Source: JABFRZ01 sp964631945 (lineage in GTDB: Bacteria; Planctomycetota; UBA1135; GCA-002686595). From it: DNA of 64,000 bases. Location of the stretch: assembly GCA_964631945.1 (NCBI GenBank), contig CAZWAY010000003.1, forward strand, positions 1-64,000, in the 5' to 3' direction. Of the stretch, positions 20,312-27,989 are shown one piece after another (within the stretch, counting starts at the first letter, position 1; each line of letters starts with the position of its first letter). A program made the translations under genes and the position numbers. The notes below the pieces were generated by a model, which worked only from the letters and a program-made list of their open reading frames with translations, searched no databases and had not been told where the DNA came from.

Positions 20312-21691
20312 ATGATGCGCCAAGCTGCTGCGACTCCCCCGAAGACGCCGCGAACGAAGCGCGGGAGGTGCTCCACCGACGTACGCGCCCGGGAACGGGC
20401 GGTCACTTCTCCGTTGCCGGTCGGAGTGGAGGTGGCCTCCCTCTTCACCGGGATCGGCGGCATCGAACTCGGCCTCCATCGTGCTGGGTTCGAGCCGGAC
20501 GGACTTCGACTCGCCTGCGAGATAGACCCCGGGGCCCGAGCCATCCTGGCTGCTCGGTTCGAAGCTCGTCCGAGACTGCATGCGGACGTGCAGGAGTTGA
20601 CCGCCTTGGATGGGGCGGAACTCGTCACCGCCGGGTTCCCATGCCAGGACCTGAGCCAGGCCGGCCTCACCGAAGGGATCGAGGGGCCCAAGAGCGGGCT
20701 CGTGAACGAGGTGTTCCGCCTCCTGGCCGCGTCGAAGCGCAAGGGCAAGGCACCTCGCTGGGTGCTGTTCGAGAACGTCCCCTTCATGCTCCGGCTGCAC
20801 TCGGGTCGCGCGATGCGTCGCGTCGTGGCCGGCTTCGAGGAACTGGGGTACCGGTGGTGGGCCTACCGGGTGCTCGATGCCATCCACTTCGGGCTGCCTC
20901 AGCGTCGTCGACGCGTGTTCTTCCTCGCTTCGCGGGAGCCTGACGATGACCCGCGGTCCGTACTCTTCGATCCGCCGACGACGAACACGAGCGCCGCGAG
21001 GCTCGACCAGGTCGATCCCGAGGCCGCGGCCTGCTTCGGCTTCTATTGGACCGAAGGCAACCGCGGGCTGGGTTGGGCGGTGGAAGCGCTCCCCACGCTG
21101 AAGGGAGGCTCGGGGCTCGGCATTCCGTCGCCCCCGGCGATCTGGTTCCGAGACACCGACGAGTTCGTGACGCCCGGCATCGAGCTCGCCGAGCGGGTTC
21201 AGGGGTTCCCGCCGGGTTGGACCTCGGTCGAGTCGGAGGAATTCAAGGAGAACGCGCGCTGGCTCTACGTCGGCAACGCGGTACCGGTCGCCGTCGCGGA
21301 GTGGGTCGGCAAGCGACTACTCGCCCCGGTCACCGTCGCCGACGGCGGAGTCCCGTTCGACACCGCGGAGCATGGCTCCTGGCCCAACGCCGCCTACGGT
21401 CGCGGCGGTGAAGCCTTCGAGGCGCGGGAACAGCTCGAGGGTCCCCCCGAGTCCCGCCGCCAGTTGCTGTCGAAGCTGCCGATCCTCTCCCGAGCGAAGC
21501 GCGCGCGGCACGTCCGACCGCTGTCCATTCGTGCCGCTCAGGGCGTCTACACGAGGCTGCTCCGAGCCCAGGAGGAAGCGCGCCTCCGACCTCGTGAGGA
21601 CTTCATGGACGCACTCCGCAAGTACGTCGAGACGCATCCCGAGCGACGGATCCATCCGAAGTCGGCACGATCGAGCGCGTCGCGTCGCTGA
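20312..21691 (+). CDS. DNA cytosine-5 methyltransferase (DrmMII/DruM-like)
   Basis: C5-cytosine methylase of 459 aa. Motif I is SLFTGIGGIELGLHRAG near 43-60, the catalytic PC loop is GFPCQDLSQAG near 109-119 with Cys as nucleophile, motif VI contains ENV near 152, and motif VIII is QRRRRVF near 196. The region between VIII and the C-terminal motifs is long enough for a target domain. About 100 extra residues follow motif X. Class 2 DISARM and type II Druantia both include a C5 methylase, so it could serve either half of this locus. The end overlaps the opposing radical SAM gene by 89 nt. Confidence 0.88.
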   Translation: MMRQAAATPPKTPRTKRGRCSTDVRARERAVTSPLPVGVEVASLFTGIGGIELGLHRAGFEPDGLRLACEIDPGARAILAARFEARPRLHADVQELTALDGAELVTAGFPCQDLSQAGLTEGIEGPKSGLVNEVFRLLAASKRKGKAPRWVLFENVPFMLRLHSGRAMRRVVAGFEELGYRWWAYRVLDAIHFGLPQRRRRVFFLASREPDDDPRSVLFDPPTTNTSAARLDQVDPEAAACFGFYWTEGNRGLGWAVEALPTLKGGSGLGIPSPPAIWFRDTDEFVTPGIELAERVQGFPPGWTSVESEEFKENARWLYVGNAVPVAVAEWVGKRLLAPVTVADGGVPFDTAEHGSWPNAAYGRGGEAFEAREQLEGPPESRRQLLSKLPILSRAKRARHVRPLSIRAAQGVYTRLLRAQEEARLRPREDFMDALRKYVETHPERRIHPKSARSSASRR

Positions 21692-23099
21692 CCGTCTTCG
21701 CCAAGCGCAGGCGTGCTGCGTCGGGAGGCCGAACGACGGTGAGGAAGTTGTAGCCGACGCACCCGTCCTCGAACTCCGTGAACGACGGCGCTCTCGGCAT
21801 CGAGTAGAAGTCCAGCGATCCGTCGTCGAGCGCCGTCCCTGGGAGAACGGTCTCCACGTTCGGGTAGATGCCGGCGATCGGCACCCCGCGGTTCTCTAGC
21901 TCGTGCACGAGGGAGATCGTCTCGGCGACCGTGTGCTCTGTCTCCAGCAAGTGACCGCCGTCGGCCATGGCGCCGAACATGAGCGAGAGGCCGGCTCGGA
22001 CACCGTGCCGGGCGAGCCACCCGAGCCGTTCGAGGATGAGCGCCCGAGTCAGCCCCGTCTTCCCGATCGCGCGCAGGATGTCATCCGAGCCGCTCTCGAT
22101 GCCGGTGTAGAGGTAGGTGCAGCCGTTTTCAGCGAGCTCTGCGACGAGCCGCTCGGACAGCGTCGGCAGGTAGACCTGGCAGCCCCACTCGACGCCGAGT
22201 CCACGGAGCTTCGGGAGGAGCTCCTGCCGGACTCGGCGCGTCGCGGGGAAGATGCTGTCCTGGAAGTACAGGGGGACGCCGGCGTGGCGGACGCTCAGGT
22301 CGGCGATCCACTCGAAGTCGGAGCACACCTGGGCCTTCACGCCGGGGCCGCCCTCGGAGCAGAACGTGCACTGGCCGTAGGAGCAGCCGCGGCTGATGGT
22401 GAGGGGTACTGCGGTGCTGCCGGGGAACACGTCGAACCGGATCGGACGCGCGACCTGACAGCGCTTGTGGAACGATTCGACCTCGGTCGGGCCGAAGTCG
22501 AATCGGCGGCCGAACGGTTGGTCCCAGGTGCGCGTGGTCACTGTGCCGCGGCCGCGCAGGGCGGGCTGAGCTTGCGCGAGGGACTCCAGGGCCTTGGTCA
22601 CCGAGCTAGCGGCGTCCGGAAGCTCGAGGAACCGGCGCACCAGTTCGAGGAGCACGAACTCGCCGTCGCCGGCGATCGAGACGTCGACCTCGAGAACCGC
22701 CTCGGCGACCTTCAGGCGGCAGGAATCCTCATGCGGGCCTCCGACCACGATGAGCGGCTTCGAGCCGCACACGGCGCGGACGAGGCGAGCGATGCGGACG
22801 GTTTCCTCGATGGCGGCGGTCGAGGTCGAGATGCAGACGACACGGACGGAGCCGGAGCGGAGGATGAGCTCGAGGGACTCGTAGAAGCCCTCGCTCGAGC
22901 TGCCGGGGTCCATCAGACCAAAGGAGATCCCGCGCTCGGCCAGGTGCTCGACGAGGCGCGCGCTCGCGGAGAGCAGCGAGCTCGGAAGGCCATCGAACCG
23001 CGGGCGAGCGGGGTACGGCGCGTGGATCAGGAGGACGGTGTTCCCGGGCTGGGCCGGGGGGACGACCACGGGGGCGGGCCGGGCGGCGTGGGTGCTCAT
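21603..23099 (-). CDS. B12-binding-type radical SAM protein
   Basis: Protein of 498 aa with an N-terminal cobalamin-binding-like Rossmann domain (TVLLIHAPYPARPRFDGLPS at the start, VVCISTSTAA and VVGGPHEDSC further on). A radical SAM core follows, with the cluster motif RGCSYGQCTFCSEGG near residue 236. The first two Cys are separated by four residues (Cx4CxxC), a variant seen in some RiPP-type maturases. The substrate cannot be read from sequence. The ATG at 23099 is preceded immediately by a palindromic operator, so transcription is probably tightly controlled. The 3' end converges on and overlaps the cytosine methylase gene by 89 nt. Confidence 0.8.
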   Translation of the reverse strand: MSTHAARPAPVVVPPAQPGNTVLLIHAPYPARPRFDGLPSSLLSASARLVEHLAERGISFGLMDPGSSSEGFYESLELILRSGSVRVVCISTSTAAIEETVRIARLVRAVCGSKPLIVVGGPHEDSCRLKVAEAVLEVDVSIAGDGEFVLLELVRRFLELPDAASSVTKALESLAQAQPALRGRGTVTTRTWDQPFGRRFDFGPTEVESFHKRCQVARPIRFDVFPGSTAVPLTISRGCSYGQCTFCSEGGPGVKAQVCSDFEWIADLSVRHAGVPLYFQDSIFPATRRVRQELLPKLRGLGVEWGCQVYLPTLSERLVAELAENGCTYLYTGIESGSDDILRAIGKTGLTRALILERLGWLARHGVRAGLSLMFGAMADGGHLLETEHTVAETISLVHELENRGVPIAGIYPNVETVLPGTALDDGSLDFYSMPRAPSFTEFEDGCVGYNFLTVVRPPDAARLRLAKTVSDATRSIVPTSDGSVARDASRRTCGVRP

Positions 23100-23177
23100 T
23101 GTAGGCGATAGCCTACAGGCGGGTGGGCGTGGCGGGGAGGTGGCTGTAGGCAATAGCCTGTAGTGCGATAGCCTACA
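23100..23177. promoter_or_regulatory. Tandem palindromic operators between divergent genes
   Basis: Two full palindromes of the form TGTAGGC-NATA-GCCTACA lie at 23100-23117 (perfect arms) and 23145-23162 (one mismatch). A third, partly overlapping site ends in GATAGCCTACA at 23177. The first abuts the start codon of the radical SAM gene and the last ends 18 nt before the XRE gene. This resembles controller-protein operators of restriction-modification systems. The cognate regulator is presumably the adjacent XRE protein. Confidence 0.75.
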
Positions 23178-23195
23178 GCGCGGCACGCTGGCGAC

Positions 23196-23441
23196 GTGGC
23201 CAGCCCCAAGCGACCCCAGGCCTTCCAGACCGCCTTCGGCAAGGCCCTGCGCCGCCGGCGGGAGCGGCTCGAGGTGTCCCAGGAGGCGCTCGCCTTCTCG
23301 TCCGAGATCCACCGGACCTACATCAGCGAGCTCGAGCGGGGGCTGAAGAACCCCTCGCTCACGACGATCGACCGGCTCGCCGCTGCTCTCAAGACGAAGG
23401 CCAGCACGCTCATCGCCGACGCCGAGGCGGAGCTCGGCTGA
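23196..23441 (+). CDS. XRE-family transcriptional regulator
   Basis: Small helix-turn-helix protein of 81 aa. The HTH reads FGKALRRRRERLEVSQEALA then IHRTYISELERGLKNPSLTT, the classic XRE/Cro layout, with only a short C-terminal tail (TIDRLAAALKTKASTLI). It starts with GTG at 23196, 18 nt after the last palindromic operator, so the mRNA leader would be very short. Size and operator arrangement match the controller proteins that auto-regulate restriction-modification operons. It probably regulates itself and the divergent radical SAM gene. Confidence 0.88.
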   Translation: MASPKRPQAFQTAFGKALRRRRERLEVSQEALAFSSEIHRTYISELERGLKNPSLTTIDRLAAALKTKASTLIADAEAELG

Positions 23442-23447
23442 CGAGGT

Positions 23448-24161
23448 TCACTCGTCGTCTGGCTTGGGAAGCCGCGGCAACCCGGCGAAGAGCGCCTCGT
23501 CGACGACCGTGGCGCGCCGCCAGAGCTGGCGGTGGACCTCTGTGAAGGCTTCGGCGATCTCCGCGTCCTCGATGGCCAAGAGGTGTCGGAGGAGGTAGCG
23601 GCCGGCGTAACCCTCGCCGTCCACGGCGGCGTCACCAGGGACCGACAGGATGGACCAGCGCTCGTCCACCACGACGAAGCTGAGCCGCATCACGTCGGCA
23701 CGGTCGGGCAGGATCACGCGCTGCTGCAGGCGCTCGTGCCGGCCGAAGCGGTGGACCCAGTCGTAGGCCCCTGGGGCATGGTCCGGGCGGATGAAGATGA
23801 TCCGGCGGAGCTCGACGCCGCGGTCGAGGAGCGTGCGGTAGAGGCCGAGCAGTTCGTCGCTCGGGGAGTCGTCGTCGGTGTGCAGCAGCAGGAGGCTGCG
23901 CGTGGCACGCCGGAAGAACCGCGCGTAGCCAGCGCCGCGAAGAGCGCCGTCTCGAAGGAAGGTGAGCCTGGAGCGGCGAGCGTAGACCAGGAGTCCAGCG
24001 AGGTAGACGAGAGTGAGGTACCCGAGCGTGAACCAGGCCAACGGCTGCTTCTCGACGCCGAGAAAGGCGAGGGCGCTCGTGGAGAGCGCGAAGATCCCGA
24101 GGGTGACCTCGATCTCCGGGAGGCTGAAGGGGAACCACCGTCGACATGGGCTTGCCGTCAT
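23448..24161 (-). CDS. Membrane protein with PLD-like soluble domain
   Basis: Protein of 237 aa, last gene of a four-gene operon. Two N-terminal membrane segments (EVTLGIFALSTSALAFLGV and FTLGYLTLVYLAGLLVYA) precede a soluble domain of about 170 residues. That domain alternates hydrophobic strands and helices (SLLLLHTDDDSPSDELLGLY, LRRIIFIRPDH, MRLSFVVVDERWSILSVPG). The layout resembles a PLD-like fold, but no HKD catalytic motif is present, so it may be structural or sensory; this is inference. I chose the ATG at 24161 because it overlaps the preceding stop as ATGA. It converges on the XRE gene with 6 nt between them. Confidence 0.7.
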   Translation of the reverse strand: MTASPCRRWFPFSLPEIEVTLGIFALSTSALAFLGVEKQPLAWFTLGYLTLVYLAGLLVYARRSRLTFLRDGALRGAGYARFFRRATRSLLLLHTDDDSPSDELLGLYRTLLDRGVELRRIIFIRPDHAPGAYDWVHRFGRHERLQQRVILPDRADVMRLSFVVVDERWSILSVPGDAAVDGEGYAGRYLLRHLLAIEDAEIAEAFTEVHRQLWRRATVVDEALFAGLPRLPKPDDE

Positions 24162-24406
24162 CGTCCGCCCCTCGAGGCTCGGGTCTCGCCCTGCGTGCCG
24201 CCGTCCATCCCGTGCTCGGCCTGGGTGGCCGGCCTGTCGAGCGCAGATGGCTCCCGGCCATGGCGTGCCGCCCTCGAGGCGAACGAGGCTACGACGTAGA
24301 GCATGGCGACCACGACCACCCAGAGGACCCACTCCTCGACCCGCGGGCCCGCAAGTGCTCGCCGCTGCCGGCGCATCTCCTCGAAGACGAGGCCCTTGTC
24401 CCGCAT
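24158..24406 (-). CDS. Small single-pass membrane protein
   Basis: Protein of 82 aa with a charged N-terminus (MRDKGLVFEEMRRQRRAL), one transmembrane helix (VLWVVVVAMLYVVASFASR) and a polar tail. No family is recognised. The ATG at 24406 is 3 nt after the HNH stop; an in-frame GTG at 24412 would overlap that stop as GTGA and is an alternative start. Its stop overlaps the next gene's ATG. Coupling to a second membrane protein suggests they form a membrane pair. Confidence 0.65.
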   Translation of the reverse strand: MRDKGLVFEEMRRQRRALAGPRVEEWVLWVVVVAMLYVVASFASRAARHGREPSALDRPATQAEHGMDGGTQGETRASRGGR

Positions 24407-24408
24407 GG

Positions 24409-24795
24409 TCACCCTGTCCGCTGGACGCGCAGGTCGTCCAGCTCCTCTTGCGTCGCGCCTGCGGCGAGGAGCAGGTGCAGGTCGTGCAGCAGCACCGTCG
24501 CGTGCGCATGGAACCAAGGCGGGATCAGGCCGAGTGTCTTGTAGGCGTCGGCCCTCAGCGACTCCGCGCGCTCGTGGCAGTGGTCGCACAGGCAGTACAG
24601 GGCCCCATCGGGGTACTCCCACGGCATCAAGCCGCGCTCGTACCAGCCATGGTGGACCTGGAGGTTCACCTCGCCCGTGCCGCAGCCCTCACACTTCCAC
24701 TCGGCGCGCTCGAGTACCCGCAGCCTCACGCGCTGCCAGCGCGGGTCCCTGAGCCTCTCCATGTAGTCCTTCTGTCCCCTCGTCATCCTCGTCAT
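24409..24795 (-). CDS. HNH endonuclease-like protein
   Basis: Protein of 128 aa with a compact HNH-type zinc finger: CEGCG near 35-39, VNLQVHHGWYERG near 43-55, and CLCDHCHERAE near 68-78. This gives the two CxxC knuckles and the HH catalytic dyad of HNH nucleases. The start used is the ATG at 24795, overlapping the upstream stop as ATGA; a methionine six codons earlier is less likely. It sits second in an operon behind a large hairpin-rich non-coding region. HNH proteins accompany some structured RNAs and mobile elements, but this one is much smaller than Cas9/IscB-type proteins and lacks a RuvC domain. Confidence 0.78.
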   Translation of the reverse strand: MTRMTRGQKDYMERLRDPRWQRVRLRVLERAEWKCEGCGTGEVNLQVHHGWYERGLMPWEYPDGALYCLCDHCHERAESLRADAYKTLGLIPPWFHAHATVLLHDLHLLLAAGATQEELDDLRVQRTG

Positions 24796-25511
24796 GGGCC
24801 TCCTACAGTGCATTCAGGTTGAACTCGGCCGGCTTCGGCGAAGGGGTCCACGTCGAGGAACGTCGGGACCACTTTCCTCCGGGCCGGCAACGATGAGAGC
24901 GGGACAGGCGCGAGCGCCTGGGTCTTGCGCTTCGCGTTCACGGCGCGCGCGATCTCGCCGTACTGCTTCTTGACGCCGCGATAGGGCTCGAACGGGAGGT
25001 TGGCGTACTCCCAGCGCAGGTTCTCGACGTTGCGCTTGCAGGCGATGTCGAGGAAGTAGGCTTTGAGCCCGAGGAACTCGTCCTTCTGGATGCGGACGGA
25101 CACGTGGTCGCGGCCGGTGTTCGACGAGCGGCGTAGGGCGATCTGGTAGCCGGCGTAGCGCAGCGGTTCCTCGCGCAGGTCCTTGATGCGCGAGCCGCGC
25201 TTCAGTCGCAGCTCGCGCGGCCACTGCTCGCGCTCGAACCACAGGTTCTGGCCGGGTGTCGCCAGCATCACGAAGAAGCGGCGGTGGCGGACGTACTGGA
25301 CGCTCGCGATGCCGCGACTCTTGCGGCGGTAGCGCTGGAACTTGCTGAGCGAGAGCCCGTAGGCCGCGAGCAGCTTCTGGTCGGTGTCCTCGGGGGCGCG
25401 GCCGGCCGGGATGTGGCCGGTCACGTAGAAGACGTAGCCGCGGTTCGCGACCTCACATGCGACGCGCTGGACGAACGCGCGGATGGACTTCACCTCGTAC
25501 TGGTATGTCAT
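24792..25511 (-). CDS. Basic protein of unknown function, first gene of the RNA-associated operon
   Basis: Protein of 239 aa that I do not recognise. It is strongly basic and aromatic, with FQRYRRKSRGIASVQYVRHR near 58-77 and repeated RR/KR patches (RELRLKRGSRIKDL, RAVNAKRKT), suggesting nucleic-acid binding. The N-terminal part (SIRAFVQRVACEVANRGYVF) looks helical. It starts at the ATG at 25511, directly after the hairpin-rich region read in the same direction, so leader RNA and mRNA may be one transcript. The stop overlaps the HNH start (ATGA). A role as the RNA-binding protein of the adjacent structured RNA is attractive but purely inferred. Confidence 0.65.
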   Translation of the reverse strand: MTYQYEVKSIRAFVQRVACEVANRGYVFYVTGHIPAGRAPEDTDQKLLAAYGLSLSKFQRYRRKSRGIASVQYVRHRRFFVMLATPGQNLWFEREQWPRELRLKRGSRIKDLREEPLRYAGYQIALRRSSNTGRDHVSVRIQKDEFLGLKAYFLDIACKRNVENLRWEYANLPFEPYRGVKKQYGEIARAVNAKRKTQALAPVPLSSLPARRKVVPTFLDVDPFAEAGRVQPECTVGGP

Positions 25512-25529
25512 TCAGCCTTCTCATTCCCA

Positions 25530-27280
25530 CCCCCGTCTCGAATGGGAGGTGTTTGATCGTGGGCACACCTCTCCGAAGCCCGGCCTTCGAAATCGAATCC
25601 TTCTCACCGAGGAACGAGTCTCCGAGACCATCCCGCCGCACGCTCCACCTACCTGGTAGCGCGCGCGGCGGGGGATCGATCTCGTGCCCTTCGTCCGCGT
25701 CCATGTGCGGGCGAAGGACTTCCGTTCCTCGGAACCGAACCGTTCCAAGCTCGACGCATCCGCGCGGAGCGCGACTGCGTTGCTCCCATCATGGTGGTTG
25801 CACCATCTATGGAAGTCGCTCGGTACGAACCCAAGTTTCGCCGCGATGGAGCGCGAGGTACACCTCGAGCCACCATCGCCAGTCCGGTGTCAGGGAAGGA
25901 GCTCGTTTCACAGAGTCTCCTCCGCTCACAGCGAACAACAGCCGGGACGGGGCCAGGACTCCTTGTGGTCCTCACCCCGTCCCGACGGCCGAGTCAGTGC
26001 TGCATCTGGCTGGTCGCTTCTTTCCTCCTGGCATCGACCACGGGAACCACCCCACGGTCGCCAACGTGTCCTCCACTGCCTTGCAGAGGTCACTCCTCGG
26101 GTTTGCGTCGCCGCTCCCGAGGATCACGCGCGGACATGGACCGCGTCGTACTCGAAGCTCGCTCCCAGTCTCGGACGTTTCGGACCGAGGTCCTACTTCC
26201 ACGAGGCCGACAATTGCCCCGCACCGGGTGACCATACCCGGAGGTCCGAGACCTTCCCCGTTTAGCGTGTCGTGTCGCAACAAGGGTCACGCCCCTGGCA
26301 GACCGTTTCCCAGTCTGCGCTCGATGTGCCGAGAGGTCCCGCTTCCACGCGTTCACCTCGCCCTCCACCGCCTTGCGGGCCGGTGGGTTTCCCCAGGTAG
26401 GAGCAACAGGCTCCTGGATTCGGCGAACGGAGTCCGGGCCACAAGCGGTCCGGACCGAGACGCTCCTCTGCGAGGAGACGCTCCACATCGAGATTCTCGG
26501 GGGAAAGCACTCGTGCCCCTTGCTGCTGACCACCAATCGGACACTGGCGCATCCGACTCTCACAGTTGAGCTCTTCACGTCCGCGGTCGCCGCTCGTCGC
26601 CATCCCAGGCGGCGCACGACTTCCGCGGTACCCGGCCAGGCGTCTACCGGCCGGTTCCTCCTGTCGCCAGGAGGAAGCTCCCTGCGGTGGACGAGGTAGT
26701 TATGCCGTTCGTGGAGTCCGCTGTAGCGGAAGCCACGCGCCAAGGCACCTACCCCCTCGTGCGGATTCTCACCGCTTCACGAACACGCGACCCGCGCTCT
26801 CCGACCTGGAGAAGAGCGGGCTTGTCACGGTCGCCCCGCCACGGCGGGGTCTTCGACCCATGGACTCGAACTTCGGGATTGCTCGTTCTGCATTGCAGGG
26901 CGGAACCGCGCGAAAAACCTCCTTTCAGGTTCGCGAGAGAACACCACACCCTACACGTGACTTCGAACGCATTGCTCCGAAGAGCCGTCCTCGCACTGGA
27001 CGAGCCCGGTATTGGCCCAGGCATCCAGCGCTACCAGCCAAGGTTCCAGTGATCGAGGTGGTCGACCTCGATTGCCGCAGCAGGGTTCCTGGTTAGGGAG
27101 CTGCCGCGTCGGAGACCTTCAGCACTGAACTTCGCTCAACGTTCTGGCTGCACGCGGTCACATTGCTGCCCGCGCTGCACCATGGAACACAGCGACATCC
27201 CCTTGCGGGGTACCCGAGGGATAGCACGGATCGAGGACCTTAGTCACGTTGGCCGCGCCGGCGGCCGCGTGTGACTAGCG
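25530..27280 (-). ncRNA. Candidate very large structured non-coding RNA (about 1.75 kb)
   Basis: No credible gene lies here on either strand, yet strong hairpins recur throughout. Examples (plus coordinates of arms): 25688-25698/25707-25717; 25791-25796/25801-25806; 25943-25952/25975-25984 with an inner 5-bp stem; 26224-26229/26236-26241; 26299-26303/26313-26317; 26399-26404/26410-26415; 26655-26663/26668-26676; 26834-26840/26843-26849; 26974-26977/26982-26985; 27052-27059/27065-27072; 27199-27202/27207-27210; 27241-27247/27271-27277 with inner 27251-27256/27261-27266. Read on the minus strand, several loops are stable RNA tetraloops (GCGA, GCAA, TTCG), which sets the direction. It ends just before the 239-aa gene. 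The exact ends are estimates. It does not match 16S, 23S or group II domain V as I remember them. Confidence 0.65.
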
Positions 27281-27324
27281 TTCCGATCTCCTGTACCCTC
27301 GATCGCGAGTAGAAGGACCACACG

Positions 27325-27420
27325 GTTTGTCTCCCTCCGACCGGCTGAAGCTCAATCGATCGCGGCCCGCGCCGCTCCGCTGAGCTTCAGCATGGTGCTG
27401 ACGCAAACGGAAGGAGACTC
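27325..27420 (+). promoter_or_regulatory. Ribosome-site-sequestering leader of radC-like gene
   Basis: A 10-bp perfect stem (CTGAAGCTCA at 27345-27354 with TGAGCTTCAG at 27381-27390) lies inside a larger fold. In that fold GTCTCC at 27329-27334 can pair with the ribosome site GGAGAC at 27413-27418. Alternative pairing of CCTCCG at 27334-27339 with CGGAAGG at 27408-27414 is also possible. This is one of six such leaders in the mobile element. Confidence 0.5.
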
Positions 27421-27894
27421 ATGGGTTGCAAGGACAAGGGCACCCGGATTCGTCGTGTCGTGTCGCGGTTCGAGGAAGTGGTCTGCGAGTCGAGCGAGCT
27501 CTGCGAGCTGTACGGTTCGCAAGCCCGCATGGCCGGTGCGGTCGCGAGCTTGCTCCGGCCGCACCTCGAGAACGAGACCCAGGAGCGGTTCGTCGCCCTC
27601 CTGCTGAACGGCAAGCATCGCGTGATGGGCTTCGCCGAGGTCTCGCGAGGAACGCTCACCGCGTCCCTCGTGCACCCTCGGGAGGTGTTCGCTCCGGCGC
27701 TGCGCGAGCACGCCGCCGCGATCATCGTCGCCCACAACCACCCGAGCGGCGACCCCGAACCCTCGCTCGAGGACATCGAGGTCACGCGACGACTGCACGA
27801 GGCCGGCAGGATCCTGGGGGTGCCGTTGCTCGACCACATCATCGTGGGCGAGGGCGGTTCCTTCACGAGCTTGCGCGAGCGTGTCGGACTGTAG
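27421..27894 (+). CDS. RadC-like JAB/MPN protein (first copy)
   Basis: Protein of 157 aa with the RadC/JAB metalloprotease-type motif: a conserved Glu in FAEVSRG, then HNHPSGDPEPSLEDIEVT near 103-120, giving the E...HxHPxG(x)nD set of metal ligands. It lacks the N-terminal helix-hairpin-helix part of chromosomal RadC, as is common for copies on plasmids and integrative elements, where the function is unknown and often linked to DNA processing. The start ATG follows AAGGAGACTC. A second short RadC lies at 34416. The two differ enough in sequence not to be a recent duplication. Confidence 0.85.
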   Translation: MGCKDKGTRIRRVVSRFEEVVCESSELCELYGSQARMAGAVASLLRPHLENETQERFVALLLNGKHRVMGFAEVSRGTLTASLVHPREVFAPALREHAAAIIVAHNHPSGDPEPSLEDIEVTRRLHEAGRILGVPLLDHIIVGEGGSFTSLRERVGL

Positions 27895-27989
27895 ATGCCA
27901 GACCTGGTCGGACGAGGCTCGAACAGCGAGTCCTCGTCCGATCGGGACTCTCTTTCGAAGGTTGCTTGGTCCTCTACTCAATCCCCGAA

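Noticed and set aside
26386..26440. GGGTTTCCCCA followed by TTCGG, reminiscent of the antisense 5' part of 23S rRNA
   Set aside because: The two words are separated by an inserted hairpin and nothing on either side matches 23S rRNA, so the region is not an rRNA gene.
26090..26743. Minus-strand frame of 217 codons inside the hairpin-rich region
   Set aside because: The translation is irregular, and perfect hairpins repeatedly interrupt what would be codons. No domain or ribosome site supports it.
26850..26890. Antisense TTCGAGTC resembling a tRNA T-loop
   Set aside because: The flanking bases do not form a T-stem, and no acceptor or anticodon stem is present.
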